Assembly: GCA_031370485.1 (NCBI GenBank)
Contig: JANMQK010000379.1
Location: forward strand, 1 to 18,683
Direction of reading: 5' to 3'
Length of the DNA: 18,683 nucleotides
DNA from: JANMQK01 sp031370485
GTDB lineage: Bacteria; Acidobacteriota; Polarisedimenticolia; Gp22-AA2
Shown here one piece after another: positions 7,942 through 14,936 of this stretch (position 1 is the first letter of the stretch; each line of letters opens with the position of its first letter). Under the pieces are notes generated by a model that was given only the letters and a program-made list of their open reading frames with translations, did no database searches and was not told the DNA's origin. The position numbers and the translations under genes are program-made.

Positions 7942-9107
7942 CCCGTGCCGCGGGAGGCGTGCGGGTCGCACTGGTCGCCGCGCGCGCCGACCTGCTCACG
8001 GGAGGACAGCGCGGCCTGCTCGAGCTCGCCGTCGGTCTGCGCGGCGCCGGGGTCGAGGCTCTCGCCGTGCTGCCGGAGGCCGGGCCCCTGGCCGAGGCCC
8101 TCCGTGGCCATGGAATCGAGTGCGCCATTCTTCTCCTGCCGCGCCCCGGTCCCCGGACGCTTTTTTCCGGCGCCCGCGCGCTCCGGCGGCTCGTCGCGCT
8201 CCTGCGTGAGCGGGACATCGATCTGATGCACAGCGACTCGCCGCGGACGGGGCTTTACGCCGGACTCGCCGCCCTGGTCTCCCGGCGGGCGCATGTCTGG
8301 CAGGTGCGCGCCTCCCGGCCGACGGGGGTGGCCTTCGATCGGCTGCTGCTCGGGCTCTCCGACGCCGCCGTCGCCGCCTCGCGGGACACCGCGACGCGCA
8401 GCCTCGCCCTGCGCCGCTCGCGCAAGGTGTGCGTCGTCCCGACCGGTCTTGCGCCGATCGATTTCCTCGAGCGGGGCACCGCGCGCCGGTCTCTTCTCCT
8501 GCCCGGCGAGCCGTTCATCGCCGGGGTGATCGGGCGGGTGGATCCCGACAAGGGAGGAGACGACGCCGTCACGGCCCTGCCGGCCCTGCGTGCGGCGGCT
8601 CCCGGTGCGCTGCTGGCGTTCCTCGGGTCCGCCGACCCGGCGGCCCCCTGGCAGCACACCTGCCGCCTGCGCGCCGCGGCGATCGGGCTGTCGTCGGCGG
8701 TTCGCTTCCTGGGAGAGCGGCACGATGCGGCGAGGCATCTGCGCGCCTTCGACATTATCCTCCACCCGGCGCGGCACGAGGGGATTCCCCGCGCCATCCT
8801 GGCCGCCCTGTTCGCCGGCGTGCCGACGGTCGCTTACGCGGTCGGCGGGATTCCGGAGATCATCGAATCCGGGGTCTCCGGGTTGCTCGTGCCTCCGCGC
8901 TCCCCCGGGTCGTTCGCGCTCGCCGCGGCGGCGCTGGCGGCGGACCCCGCCCTCAGGGCTGATATCGCCTCCCAGGGCCTCGAACGGGCCCGCGACGCGT
9001 TCCGCATGGAAACGATGGTCGAGGGAATCGCTGCGACCTATGCCGCCGTGCTGCGGACCTCCCCCGTCGAGAGCGCCGCGCAGGCGGAAGCGAGAGTGCG
9101 GCGGTGA
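7938..9107 (+). CDS. Glycosyltransferase family 4 (GT-B fold)
   Basis: A 389-aa GT-B enzyme. The N-domain begins VRVALVAARADLLTGGQRG with the Gly-rich turn of GT4 acceptor domains. The C-domain (190-385) shows IGRVDPDKGGDD (198-209), VRFLGER and the donor-binding block RHEGIPRAILAALFAGVPT (279-297), then YAVGGIPEII and SGVSGLLVPP. In the usual E-x7-E motif the first Glu (E281) is present but the second is Ala289, which may change donor handling. It would move a sugar from a nucleotide donor to a glycan or lipid acceptor at the cytoplasmic face; sugar and acceptor cannot be read from sequence. Start is the GTG overlapping the previous TGA (GTGA). It overlaps the following GT9 gene in the same way. 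Confidence 0.88.
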   Translation: MTRAAGGVRVALVAARADLLTGGQRGLLELAVGLRGAGVEALAVLPEAGPLAEALRGHGIECAILLLPRPGPRTLFSGARALRRLVALLRERDIDLMHSDSPRTGLYAGLAALVSRRAHVWQVRASRPTGVAFDRLLLGLSDAAVAASRDTATRSLALRRSRKVCVVPTGLAPIDFLERGTARRSLLLPGEPFIAGVIGRVDPDKGGDDAVTALPALRAAAPGALLAFLGSADPAAPWQHTCRLRAAAIGLSSAVRFLGERHDAARHLRAFDIILHPARHEGIPRAILAALFAGVPTVAYAVGGIPEIIESGVSGLLVPPRSPGSFALAAAALAADPALRADIASQGLERARDAFRMETMVEGIAATYAAVLRTSPVESAAQAEARVRR

Positions 9108-10270
9108 GCGGCTCCGAAGGACGCATCCGGCTCACCCTTCCCCCCCCCAAGGACGCCATGCGTCTCGATCGACTGCGCTCGGCATGGCGCCGCGCGTGGT
9201 CCGCGGCGCGGGCCGCCGCTCTCATCGCCTCGCATCCCCTGCGCTGCCGCCTCTCCCCTCCGGAACGGGACCTGTCGCGGATACTCGTCGTGTGCGGCCC
9301 GAGTCTTGGCGAGATGGCCGTCGCCGCGGGCACGCTTCTCGATCTGCACGAACATTTCGCGGACGCCGAGATCACCCTGCTGGCCCCGGTCGCGCCGCTG
9401 TCCCTGCTCAAGGCCCATCCGGCCGTCGCGAGGCGGGTGCCGATGCGGGACGCCACCTGCCCGCCCGCGCTCGTCGGACGTTTCGATCTCGCGATCGACC
9501 TGACCCTGGACGGTTCTCTCGCCGCCGCGCGGGTGGTGGCGCGCTCCCGGGCGACGCTGCGCGCGGGGTTCTCCGGGGGGGGCCGTCAGGTCCATTTCAA
9601 TCTTCCGTCGCCGCGACCGGCGAAGGATCGCCACATCCAAGATCTGCATCGCGACCTGATCGCCATGCTCGGCGTCACGGGATCGGGACGCCCGCCGGCG
9701 CCGGCGCTGTACGTCACCGCCGAGGAGAGGGGCGAGGCCCTGGCGCGCTTCGCGGCCCTGGGGGCGGCGGAGCCGCGGGTCGTGGTCCATCCCGGCGCCG
9801 GCCGCGACGCGCAGCGCTGGCCCCCGGAGCTTTTCGCTGAGGTGATCGCGCGTCTCACCGAGCGCACCGGGGCGGCCTGCATCGTCCTTTCGGGACCGGG
9901 GGAGGAGAGCCTGTCGGAGCGGCTGTGCGCCGCAACCCCCGACGCCCTCCCGTCGGGAGGCCAGTCGATCCGCGGCATGATGGCCCTCCTTGCGGCGAGC
10001 GACCTGTTCGTGGGGAATACGTCAGCGCCCCTGCAAATTGCCGCCGCGCTGGGGGTGGCCACGGTCTCGGTGGCGGGCCCGACAAGCCCCGAGCGCTTCG
10101 CGCCGCGCGGCCCCTCGCATCGCGTCGTGCGCCACCTGGTGACCTGCTCCCCCTGCGAGCGGCGGCGCTGCTGGCATCACACCTGCATGCGGGGAATCGA
10201 CCCGGAACAGGCGCTCTCCGAGGCCGTAACCATCCTGCACGATTACCTTCCGCGCAGAAACGTCCGCTGA
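9104..10270 (+). CDS. Glycosyltransferase family 9 (heptosyltransferase-like)
   Basis: A 388-aa protein of the ADP-heptose:LPS heptosyltransferase superfamily. The first Rossmann strand is RILVVCGPSLGEM (59-71). The C-domain has VVVHPGAGRDAQRWP (226-240), SDLFVGNTSAPLQIAAALG (299-317), VSVAGPTSPERFAP (321-334), and a Cys-rich end (C348, C351, C356, C361) common in GT9 proteins. It probably adds a heptose or related sugar to a core or surface glycan. The start used is GTG 9104 (GTGA overlap). An alternative is ATG 9158 with AAGGA 4 nt before it, which would remove 18 residues including a run of nine C (9140-9148). It is the last gene of the operon; its stop lies 21 nt from the convergent gene, and no terminator hairpin is seen in that gap. 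Confidence 0.88.
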   Translation: MSGSEGRIRLTLPPPKDAMRLDRLRSAWRRAWSAARAAALIASHPLRCRLSPPERDLSRILVVCGPSLGEMAVAAGTLLDLHEHFADAEITLLAPVAPLSLLKAHPAVARRVPMRDATCPPALVGRFDLAIDLTLDGSLAAARVVARSRATLRAGFSGGGRQVHFNLPSPRPAKDRHIQDLHRDLIAMLGVTGSGRPPAPALYVTAEERGEALARFAALGAAEPRVVVHPGAGRDAQRWPPELFAEVIARLTERTGAACIVLSGPGEESLSERLCAATPDALPSGGQSIRGMMALLAASDLFVGNTSAPLQIAAALGVATVSVAGPTSPERFAPRGPSHRVVRHLVTCSPCERRRCWHHTCMRGIDPEQALSEAVTILHDYLPRRNVR

Positions 10271-10291
10271 CCCGCGCGTCTCGGCGAAGGA

Positions 10292-11236
10292 TTAGACGGC
10301 CTGCGCGCGCTCCTCGTCGATGCCTTCCTTGAGAGCCGAGGAGAGGAGCACCAGACGGTCAGGCAGACCGGGGAAACGCTGGGCGACCACTTCCTTGCAC
10401 TGGGCGAGCTCCGCCTTGAAGATCTGGAGGAATTGGCCGGTTTCCACGGCCTGTCGGAAAAGATCCGGGTGGTAGCACTTCAAGTCGGACAGGATGGCGC
10501 GGGCCATCCGGCCGATCTCCGCCTTCGGACTAAGAGGGGCTCCCTGCGCCGGAGCGGGGATGGCGGCTGGCGTCCGTGCCGGAGCGGGGCCGGGCCGAGG
10601 AGCGGGAGCGCGGACGCCCGGTGACGGGGGGGCCGGCTCGCCCGCCGGCTGGAGAAGCAGGGCCAGCCGGCGACGCAACTCCGGCAGCGAAACGTTTGAC
10701 TCGAAACGGTCGTCCGCGTAGCGCGCCGCTGGAACCATGCGTTCCGCCCGCGCCAGCCATCCGGGCGGCCCGAACAGGACGACGCGCGTTTCCTTGAGGT
10801 CCGGGCTGCCCTTGACCCCCTCGCAGACCGCGAGCCCCGAGAGCTTCGGGAGCTTCAGGTGCAGGACCAGGATCCGCGGACGACGGCTCACCGCGAAACG
10901 GAAGGCAAGCTCGCCGTCGCTCGCCAGGTGCACACGGCAGCCCAGCTCCTCGAGGGCCTTGCGCGCCAGGGCGCTCGACTGGGGATCGAGGTCGGCAACC
11001 AGGGCCAGCGGGCCCCCGGACCTCGAGGGAGGTCCCGGGGTCGCGGCCGGAGGACGCTGGGGCGCTCGTGCCGGCGAAGGCGGCGCAACGGGTGTGTCCG
11101 GCGCCGGCGGTACCGCCGGCTCGCCCGCGTCGAAGACCTCGCCGCATCCGCGGCAGCGCAGCTTTCGCTTTCCACTGGCGAGCAGGCCATCGGCCAGGCG
11201 ATAGCGGCTCGCGCACCTCGGGCAGACGACGATCAT
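10292..11236 (-). CDS. MJ0042-type zinc ribbon + pseudo-receiver + conserved helical C-terminal domain
   Basis: A 314-aa cytosolic regulator-like protein. Residues 1-37 form an MJ0042 zinc ribbon (C5, C8, C28, C31). A Pro/Ala linker leads to a receiver fold (77-197) with D82/D84 and the P-K-LSG turn, but the phosphoacceptor position is His126 (ILVLHLKLP) instead of Asp, so it should not be phosphorylated normally. A second Pro-rich linker (198-236) precedes a helical domain (ARAILSDLKCYHPDLF onward, 245-300). That domain resembles a C-terminal segment I associate with myxobacterial and acidobacterial signalling proteins; I know no function for it. ATG start overlaps the upstream DUF4388 gene's TGA by 4 nt, so the two are translationally coupled and probably partners. 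Confidence 0.8.
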   Translation of the reverse strand: MIVVCPRCASRYRLADGLLASGKRKLRCRGCGEVFDAGEPAVPPAPDTPVAPPSPARAPQRPPAATPGPPSRSGGPLALVADLDPQSSALARKALEELGCRVHLASDGELAFRFAVSRRPRILVLHLKLPKLSGLAVCEGVKGSPDLKETRVVLFGPPGWLARAERMVPAARYADDRFESNVSLPELRRRLALLLQPAGEPAPPSPGVRAPAPRPGPAPARTPAAIPAPAQGAPLSPKAEIGRMARAILSDLKCYHPDLFRQAVETGQFLQIFKAELAQCKEVVAQRFPGLPDRLVLLSSALKEGIDEERAQAV

Positions 11237-12831
11237 GTCCTCGCGCTCCCGCCCGGGCCCCGCCCGGCGCCCGGTTCCCCGCCCCCGCTCCTTTGGGACA
11301 AGCTGTCGACCTTGCGCTGCAGAAAGGCGTTCTCGAGCGCGAACCCGGCCTGGCTGAGGAAGATCTCGAGAGCCTTGAGATCGCCGAGCGGACGGCCCTT
11401 CCCCCCGTTGTCGCCGTAGAGGACGCCGATGATTTTCTTGCCGCTGGCGAGGGGAAGAAGCGCCGCTTCCGAGGGAGCGGGCAATCCCACCGCATCCAGG
11501 AGAGAAGCGTTCTCGGGGGTCCGCGGTATCGCGCCCACGATGGCGTCGGTCGATTCCATCGCCCGGGCCATGACCGACCCCGGCCGGATCGGCACGGCCG
11601 CGCCGCGCATGCGCCTGTCCATCCCGTCATGGCCGCCCGGATCGCCGGTGCCGAAGCCGCCCACCCCGTAAGCCTCCTGATCGACGATCATGAACAGGCT
11701 GCCCCGCTCGAAATACTCCCCCGCGAGCCGCAGCACGAGGAGCGGGATCTCCGCCTGCTCCTCGCCGCGCATCTCCCCGATCAACCCGCGCAGCAGGGAG
11801 AGCGGGTCCCCCACCCGGATCGCCCCCGCGGCGGGCGGGGCCGGCCTCGGGGCGGGTCTTCGCCCGCGGAGCGTATCGCGCAGCGCGGTGCAGAATCCGG
11901 CGAGGGCCTGGCCCATGGCGGCGTTCCCCGCGGTGGACATATCGGGAAGTGGGACATACTCGGCCGATCCGGCCGACTGGATCTCCTCTATCTGGCGGGG
12001 ATCCCGGACCTCGCCGATCAGGATGGCCTGGAGGGCGGGTGCGATCTCCCGCATCTCTTTCACCAGCTCGAGGCCGCCTCCCCAGCCGCTGCCGGTCTCA
12101 TCGGGCAGGAACAGGTCGCACACGAGATGGAACGGGACACCGCTCTCCGCGAGACCGCGTGCCAGATCCCGCGCATTGTCGGCGGCGGCGCAGCCGTTGA
12201 CCTCCCAGCCGTGCTGCAGCAGATCGTCCCTCAGCGCCAGGCGCAGGTACGATCGCTCGACGAGCAGCAGGACGCGTCGCGCCCCGTCGACGCGCGCGGG
12301 AGCGGATTGCGGCCCTCCCCGCCTGTCGGGCGTTCCGTGGTCCGCCGGCTCGGCAGCGGGGGCCGGCTCGCGCAGGATCGTAGCCGGCTCGAGTCCCTCG
12401 GACAGCTCGATGCCCGGACCGGCGCTCTGCGAAACGGGTTCGCTCTGCTCGAAGCGGAACTCCCCCTCCTGCAGGACCACCAGCGAACGTACGATGGCGC
12501 CGAGCTCCTCACGCACGACCCGGTCAATCGTCTCCTGCGAGATCGACCCCAGCGCCACGAGGGCGCTCGAAATCGGCTCGCCGGTTCCCTCCTGCCGCTC
12601 GCGCGCCCTGTCCAGCGCGGCCCGTGTCAGCATCCCTCTCTGCATCAGCAGGTCTTCGAGCTCCAGGTCTCCCCGCCCCAGCGTCGCTCCGCAGACCCGC
12701 CCGTCGCGGAACCGCACGCACCTCTCCTCGTCACCCTGCGTCATGATGAGAGTGCCCGACTGCCGGCTGAGATGGATCATCTGCAGGATGTCGGGGAACG
12801 AGAGATCTTCGAGGCAGCCGACGACGCTCAA
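11233..12831 (-). CDS. DUF4388/PATAN - receiver - GAF signalling protein
   Basis: With the start used here it has 532 aa. Domain order: DUF4388/PATAN (1-~130; GCLEDLSFPDILQMIHLSRQ, SGTLIM, VRFRDGRV); a receiver-like domain (~185-300) with a possible phosphoacceptor D239 (VCDLFLPD) but a weak acidic pocket (LLLVERS); a Pro/Ala linker; and a GAF domain (~345-505; FMIVDQEAYGVG, LPLASGKKIIGVLYGDNGG). No enzymatic output or DNA-binding domain. I chose the TTG at 12831-12829 because DUF4388 proteins normally begin at this point, GGAGG lies 4 nt upstream, and the 34 codons before it use AT-ending codons unlike the rest of the gene. The alternative is the GTG at 12933, giving 566 aa. It probably senses a small ligand through GAF and signals by protein contacts. 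Confidence 0.85.
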   Translation of the reverse strand: MSVVGCLEDLSFPDILQMIHLSRQSGTLIMTQGDEERCVRFRDGRVCGATLGRGDLELEDLLMQRGMLTRAALDRARERQEGTGEPISSALVALGSISQETIDRVVREELGAIVRSLVVLQEGEFRFEQSEPVSQSAGPGIELSEGLEPATILREPAPAAEPADHGTPDRRGGPQSAPARVDGARRVLLLVERSYLRLALRDDLLQHGWEVNGCAAADNARDLARGLAESGVPFHLVCDLFLPDETGSGWGGGLELVKEMREIAPALQAILIGEVRDPRQIEEIQSAGSAEYVPLPDMSTAGNAAMGQALAGFCTALRDTLRGRRPAPRPAPPAAGAIRVGDPLSLLRGLIGEMRGEEQAEIPLLVLRLAGEYFERGSLFMIVDQEAYGVGGFGTGDPGGHDGMDRRMRGAAVPIRPGSVMARAMESTDAIVGAIPRTPENASLLDAVGLPAPSEAALLPLASGKKIIGVLYGDNGGKGRPLGDLKALEIFLSQAGFALENAFLQRKVDSLSQRSGGGEPGAGRGPGGSART

Positions 12832-12970
12832 TGGGCCTCCGGCCGACCCAGCCCTCGCCGGGATCGTCCCGGCGGGGCGCGGACAAACGTGTCGGCCCAA
12901 GGTCAATTTAGTCTTTACAGGGGATGGGGCCACCCGCGGCCGTGATTACAAAAATGTCTGCCGGGAGGGT

Positions 12971-13435
12971 TCAGGCGACGCCGGGCGGGGGGGTCTCGGT
13001 TCCACGCGGAGCGCCCAGGTTCCCGGCCGCTTCCAGGCGCTTGCGCAGGGCGTCGAGAATGCCGTTCACGAACTGACCGGAATCCTCACCCCCGAACCTC
13101 TTGGCAAGCTCGATCGCCTCGTCAATGACGACCACCCGGGGGGTCTCGGGCTCGTGAAGGAACTCGAAGGTGGCGAGCCTCAGGATGCTCCGCTCGACGA
13201 TTCCCAGCCTTTCCAGGCGCCAGTTGTCGAGGTTCTCGTCCAGCAGAACGTCGATTTCCACCAAAGCGCCGAACGTCCCGCGCGCCAGGCGCTCCGTAAA
13301 CGCGCGAACTTCGGCCGGCGCGTCGTTCTCGGCCCAGAACTGGGGCAGCACCTCGGTCATCGCCGTGGCACCCGCCGCCTCGGCCTGGTAGAGGATCTGC
13401 AGCGCGTACTCGCGGGCCCGGTGTCGCGAGGCCAT
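12971..13435 (-). CDS. nusB: Transcription antitermination factor NusB
   Basis: A 154-aa all-helical protein matching NusB along its length: REYALQILYQAE near the start, LDNWRLERLGIVERSILRLA in the middle, the hallmark VVIDEAIELAKRFGG, and FVNGILDALRK near the end. NusB with NusE (S10) binds boxA RNA in antitermination complexes, chiefly on rRNA operons. The last ~18 residues are a Pro/Gly-rich tail. The ATG at 13435 shares one base with the ribH stop (TGATG), so translation is coupled. The ribH-nusB pair is a common bacterial arrangement. Confidence 0.96.
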   Translation of the reverse strand: MASRHRAREYALQILYQAEAAGATAMTEVLPQFWAENDAPAEVRAFTERLARGTFGALVEIDVLLDENLDNWRLERLGIVERSILRLATFEFLHEPETPRVVVIDEAIELAKRFGGEDSGQFVNGILDALRKRLEAAGNLGAPRGTETPPPGVA

Positions 13436-13905
13436 CAGGCCTCCAGGCTGCGGAACAGTGAGACCATCTCGATGGCGGCGAGGGCGGCGTCCCACCCCTT
13501 GTTCCCGCCCTTCGCCCCCGCGCGCTCGATGGCCTGGTGCAGGTTTTCGGTGGTCAGCACGCCGAACGTGACGGGGATCCCGGTCTCCAGGGCCACGGCG
13601 GCCGCACCGCGAGCCACCTCGGAACAGACCTGCTCGTAATGGGAGGTCTCGCCCCGGATGACGCACCCCACGCAGATCACGGCGTCGTGGCGCTTGGACC
13701 GCGCCAGACGCTGCGCCGCGACCGGGATCTCCATCGCCCCCGGCACCCGGACGATCGTGATGTCCTTCTCGGCGACACCGTGGCGCTGCAGGCAATCGAG
13801 GGCCCCCTCGAGGAGCCTTCCCGAGATCAGATCGTTGAACCGGCTGACCACGACGCCGATCCTGAAGCCTTTGCCGTCGAACGCACCGGCGATCACTCGC
13901 GTCAT
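13435..13905 (-). CDS. ribH: 6,7-dimethyl-8-ribityllumazine synthase
   Basis: A 156-aa enzyme that condenses 5-amino-6-ribitylamino-uracil with dihydroxybutanone phosphate in riboflavin synthesis; it normally assembles into pentamers or capsids. Hallmarks: IGVVVSRFND, VRVPGAMEIP (52-61), VGCVIRGETSHYEQV with the catalytic His (H89), FGVLTTENLHQAIERAG and GGNKGWDAA. Start is the ATG at 13905, with GAGG 7 nt upstream. The open frame continues to 13980, but that stretch contains the predicted promoter, so longer starts are rejected. It overlaps nusB by one base. No other rib genes are in the window. Confidence 0.97.
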   Translation of the reverse strand: MTRVIAGAFDGKGFRIGVVVSRFNDLISGRLLEGALDCLQRHGVAEKDITIVRVPGAMEIPVAAQRLARSKRHDAVICVGCVIRGETSHYEQVCSEVARGAAAVALETGIPVTFGVLTTENLHQAIERAGAKGGNKGWDAALAAIEMVSLFRSLEA

Positions 13906-13925
13906 GCGGGAGCCTCGCGTGGAAT

Positions 13926-13943
13926 AAGGTCCCCGGGGACCTT
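13926..13943. repeat. 18-bp perfect palindrome in the ribH leader
   Basis: AAGGTCCCCGGGGACCTT reads identically on both strands. It lies about 10-25 nt downstream of the -10 box and 20 nt upstream of the ribH ATG, at or just after the predicted transcript start. It could be a repressor operator, or at RNA level a 5'-terminal hairpin (7-bp stem, CCGG tetraloop). It does not look like an FMN riboswitch, which needs well over 100 nt. Confidence 0.6.
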
Positions 13944-13951
13944 CGACCGCC

Positions 13952-13980
13952 ATCGTAGAGGCGGGGGGTACGGGTGTCAA
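13952..13980 (-). promoter_or_regulatory. Probable sigma70-like promoter of ribH-nusB
   Basis: On minus: TTGACA (13980-13975, perfect consensus), a 17-nt spacer and TACGAT (13957-13952, 4 of 6). Predicted transcription starts near 13945, giving a leader of about 40 nt that contains the palindrome. It follows the end of the PfkB kinase gene, so ribH-nusB need not depend on read-through from there. Confidence 0.65.
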
Positions 13981-14018
13981 GGCAGCCGGGCTGCGGAACG
14001 GCGCCCGGGGGCACGGTT

Positions 14019-14933
14019 TCAGGTTGAGGGTGGCTCGTCGATGCTGAGGAAATCCCTGAGCTCCCCGGCGCGCTTCTCGATAGCCGTCTCGCTCACCGAG
14101 GCAAGGCGCTGCGTGCCGAACTCCTCGACGCAGAAGGAAGCCAGGACACTTCCGTAAATCATCGCCTCGCGCAAGGCGCGGCCGTCCTGCTCCTTCTTGC
14201 GGCAGAGGTGCCCCATGAAACCGCCGGCGAAGCTGTCCCCGGCCCCGGTCGGATCGACGGGGTTCTCGACCGGATAGGCCGGGACGGCGAAGTAATGCCC
14301 GCCATGAAACAGCGCGGCGCCATACTCCCCTCTCTTGATGACCAGGAAGCGCAGGCCCAGCGACAGCAGCCGCCGCGCCGCCGCGACGGTGTTGATCTCC
14401 CCGGCGAGCATCCGCGCTTCGGAATCGTTGATCACCAGCCCGTCGACACCGCCGAGGAGCCTCTTGAGGCTCTGGTTCTTGCCCTCGATCCAGAAATTCA
14501 TCGTGTCGCAGGCGGAGAACTTCGGCTTGACGTCGGCCAGGACCTGACGCTGCAGGTCGGGGTCGATGTTCCCGAGGAACAGGTAGGGCGCGCCGGCGTC
14601 CTCGCGCCGGAGCTTCGGGCGGAACGATTCGAAGACGTTCAGGTGCGTGAACAGGGTGGTCCTCTCATTCAGGTCGTGGGAGTATTCGCCGCCCCACCGG
14701 AAGGTCTTGCCCTTGGCCACCTCGAGACCCGAGATGTCGATGCCCCGCTCGCGCAGCAGCGCCCGCGGGCCGTCGCCGAAGTCCTCCCCCACGACGGCGA
14801 CCATGCGGACGGGCGTGAGGTAGGACGCGGCGATGGCGAAATAGACCGCCGATCCGCCGAGCACCTCCTTCGCTTCCCCGGCAGGTGTTTTCACCGAGTC
14901 GAAGGCGACCGACCCGACCACGAGGAGCGCCAT
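14019..14933 (-). CDS. PfkB-family sugar/nucleoside kinase
   Basis: A 304-aa ribokinase/PfkB-fold kinase. It has the N-terminal strand LLVVGSVAFDSV, GGSAVYFA (26-33) for substrate binding, a lid strand region, VINDSEARMLAGE (167-179), and the C-terminal signature NPVDPTGAGDSFAGGFM (224-240), with D233 as the expected catalytic base. It transfers ATP gamma-phosphate to a sugar or nucleoside; the sequence does not tell which. It starts 3 nt after the mtnP stop, so the two are co-transcribed, which hints at a substrate linked to methylthioadenosine or nucleoside salvage (inference). Start is ATG at 14933. Confidence 0.9.
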   Translation of the reverse strand: MALLVVGSVAFDSVKTPAGEAKEVLGGSAVYFAIAASYLTPVRMVAVVGEDFGDGPRALLRERGIDISGLEVAKGKTFRWGGEYSHDLNERTTLFTHLNVFESFRPKLRREDAGAPYLFLGNIDPDLQRQVLADVKPKFSACDTMNFWIEGKNQSLKRLLGGVDGLVINDSEARMLAGEINTVAAARRLLSLGLRFLVIKRGEYGAALFHGGHYFAVPAYPVENPVDPTGAGDSFAGGFMGHLCRKKEQDGRALREAMIYGSVLASFCVEEFGTQRLASVSETAIEKRAGELRDFLSIDEPPST

Positions 14934-14936
14934 CGC

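Noticed and set aside
5825..8218. A 797-codon frame on minus opposite the GspE/HD fusion
   Set aside because: Low-complexity Arg/Gly/Ser/Pro text crossing three well-supported genes on plus; no domain.
10271..10291. Bidirectional terminator between the convergent operons
   Set aside because: The 21-nt gap has no hairpin or T-run.
11068..13639. Two long plus frames (625 and 649 codons) opposite the DUF4388 gene, nusB and ribH
   Set aside because: They cross several convincing genes on minus and show no domain or ribosome site.
13906..13980. N-terminal extension of ribH
   Set aside because: The TTG at 13980 is the TTGACA box of the promoter, and lumazine synthases start near the ATG at 13905.
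13982..13994. GCAGCC-G-GGCTGC inverted repeat as a terminator of the pfkB gene
   Set aside because: The loop would be one base and no U-tract follows on minus; too weak to call.
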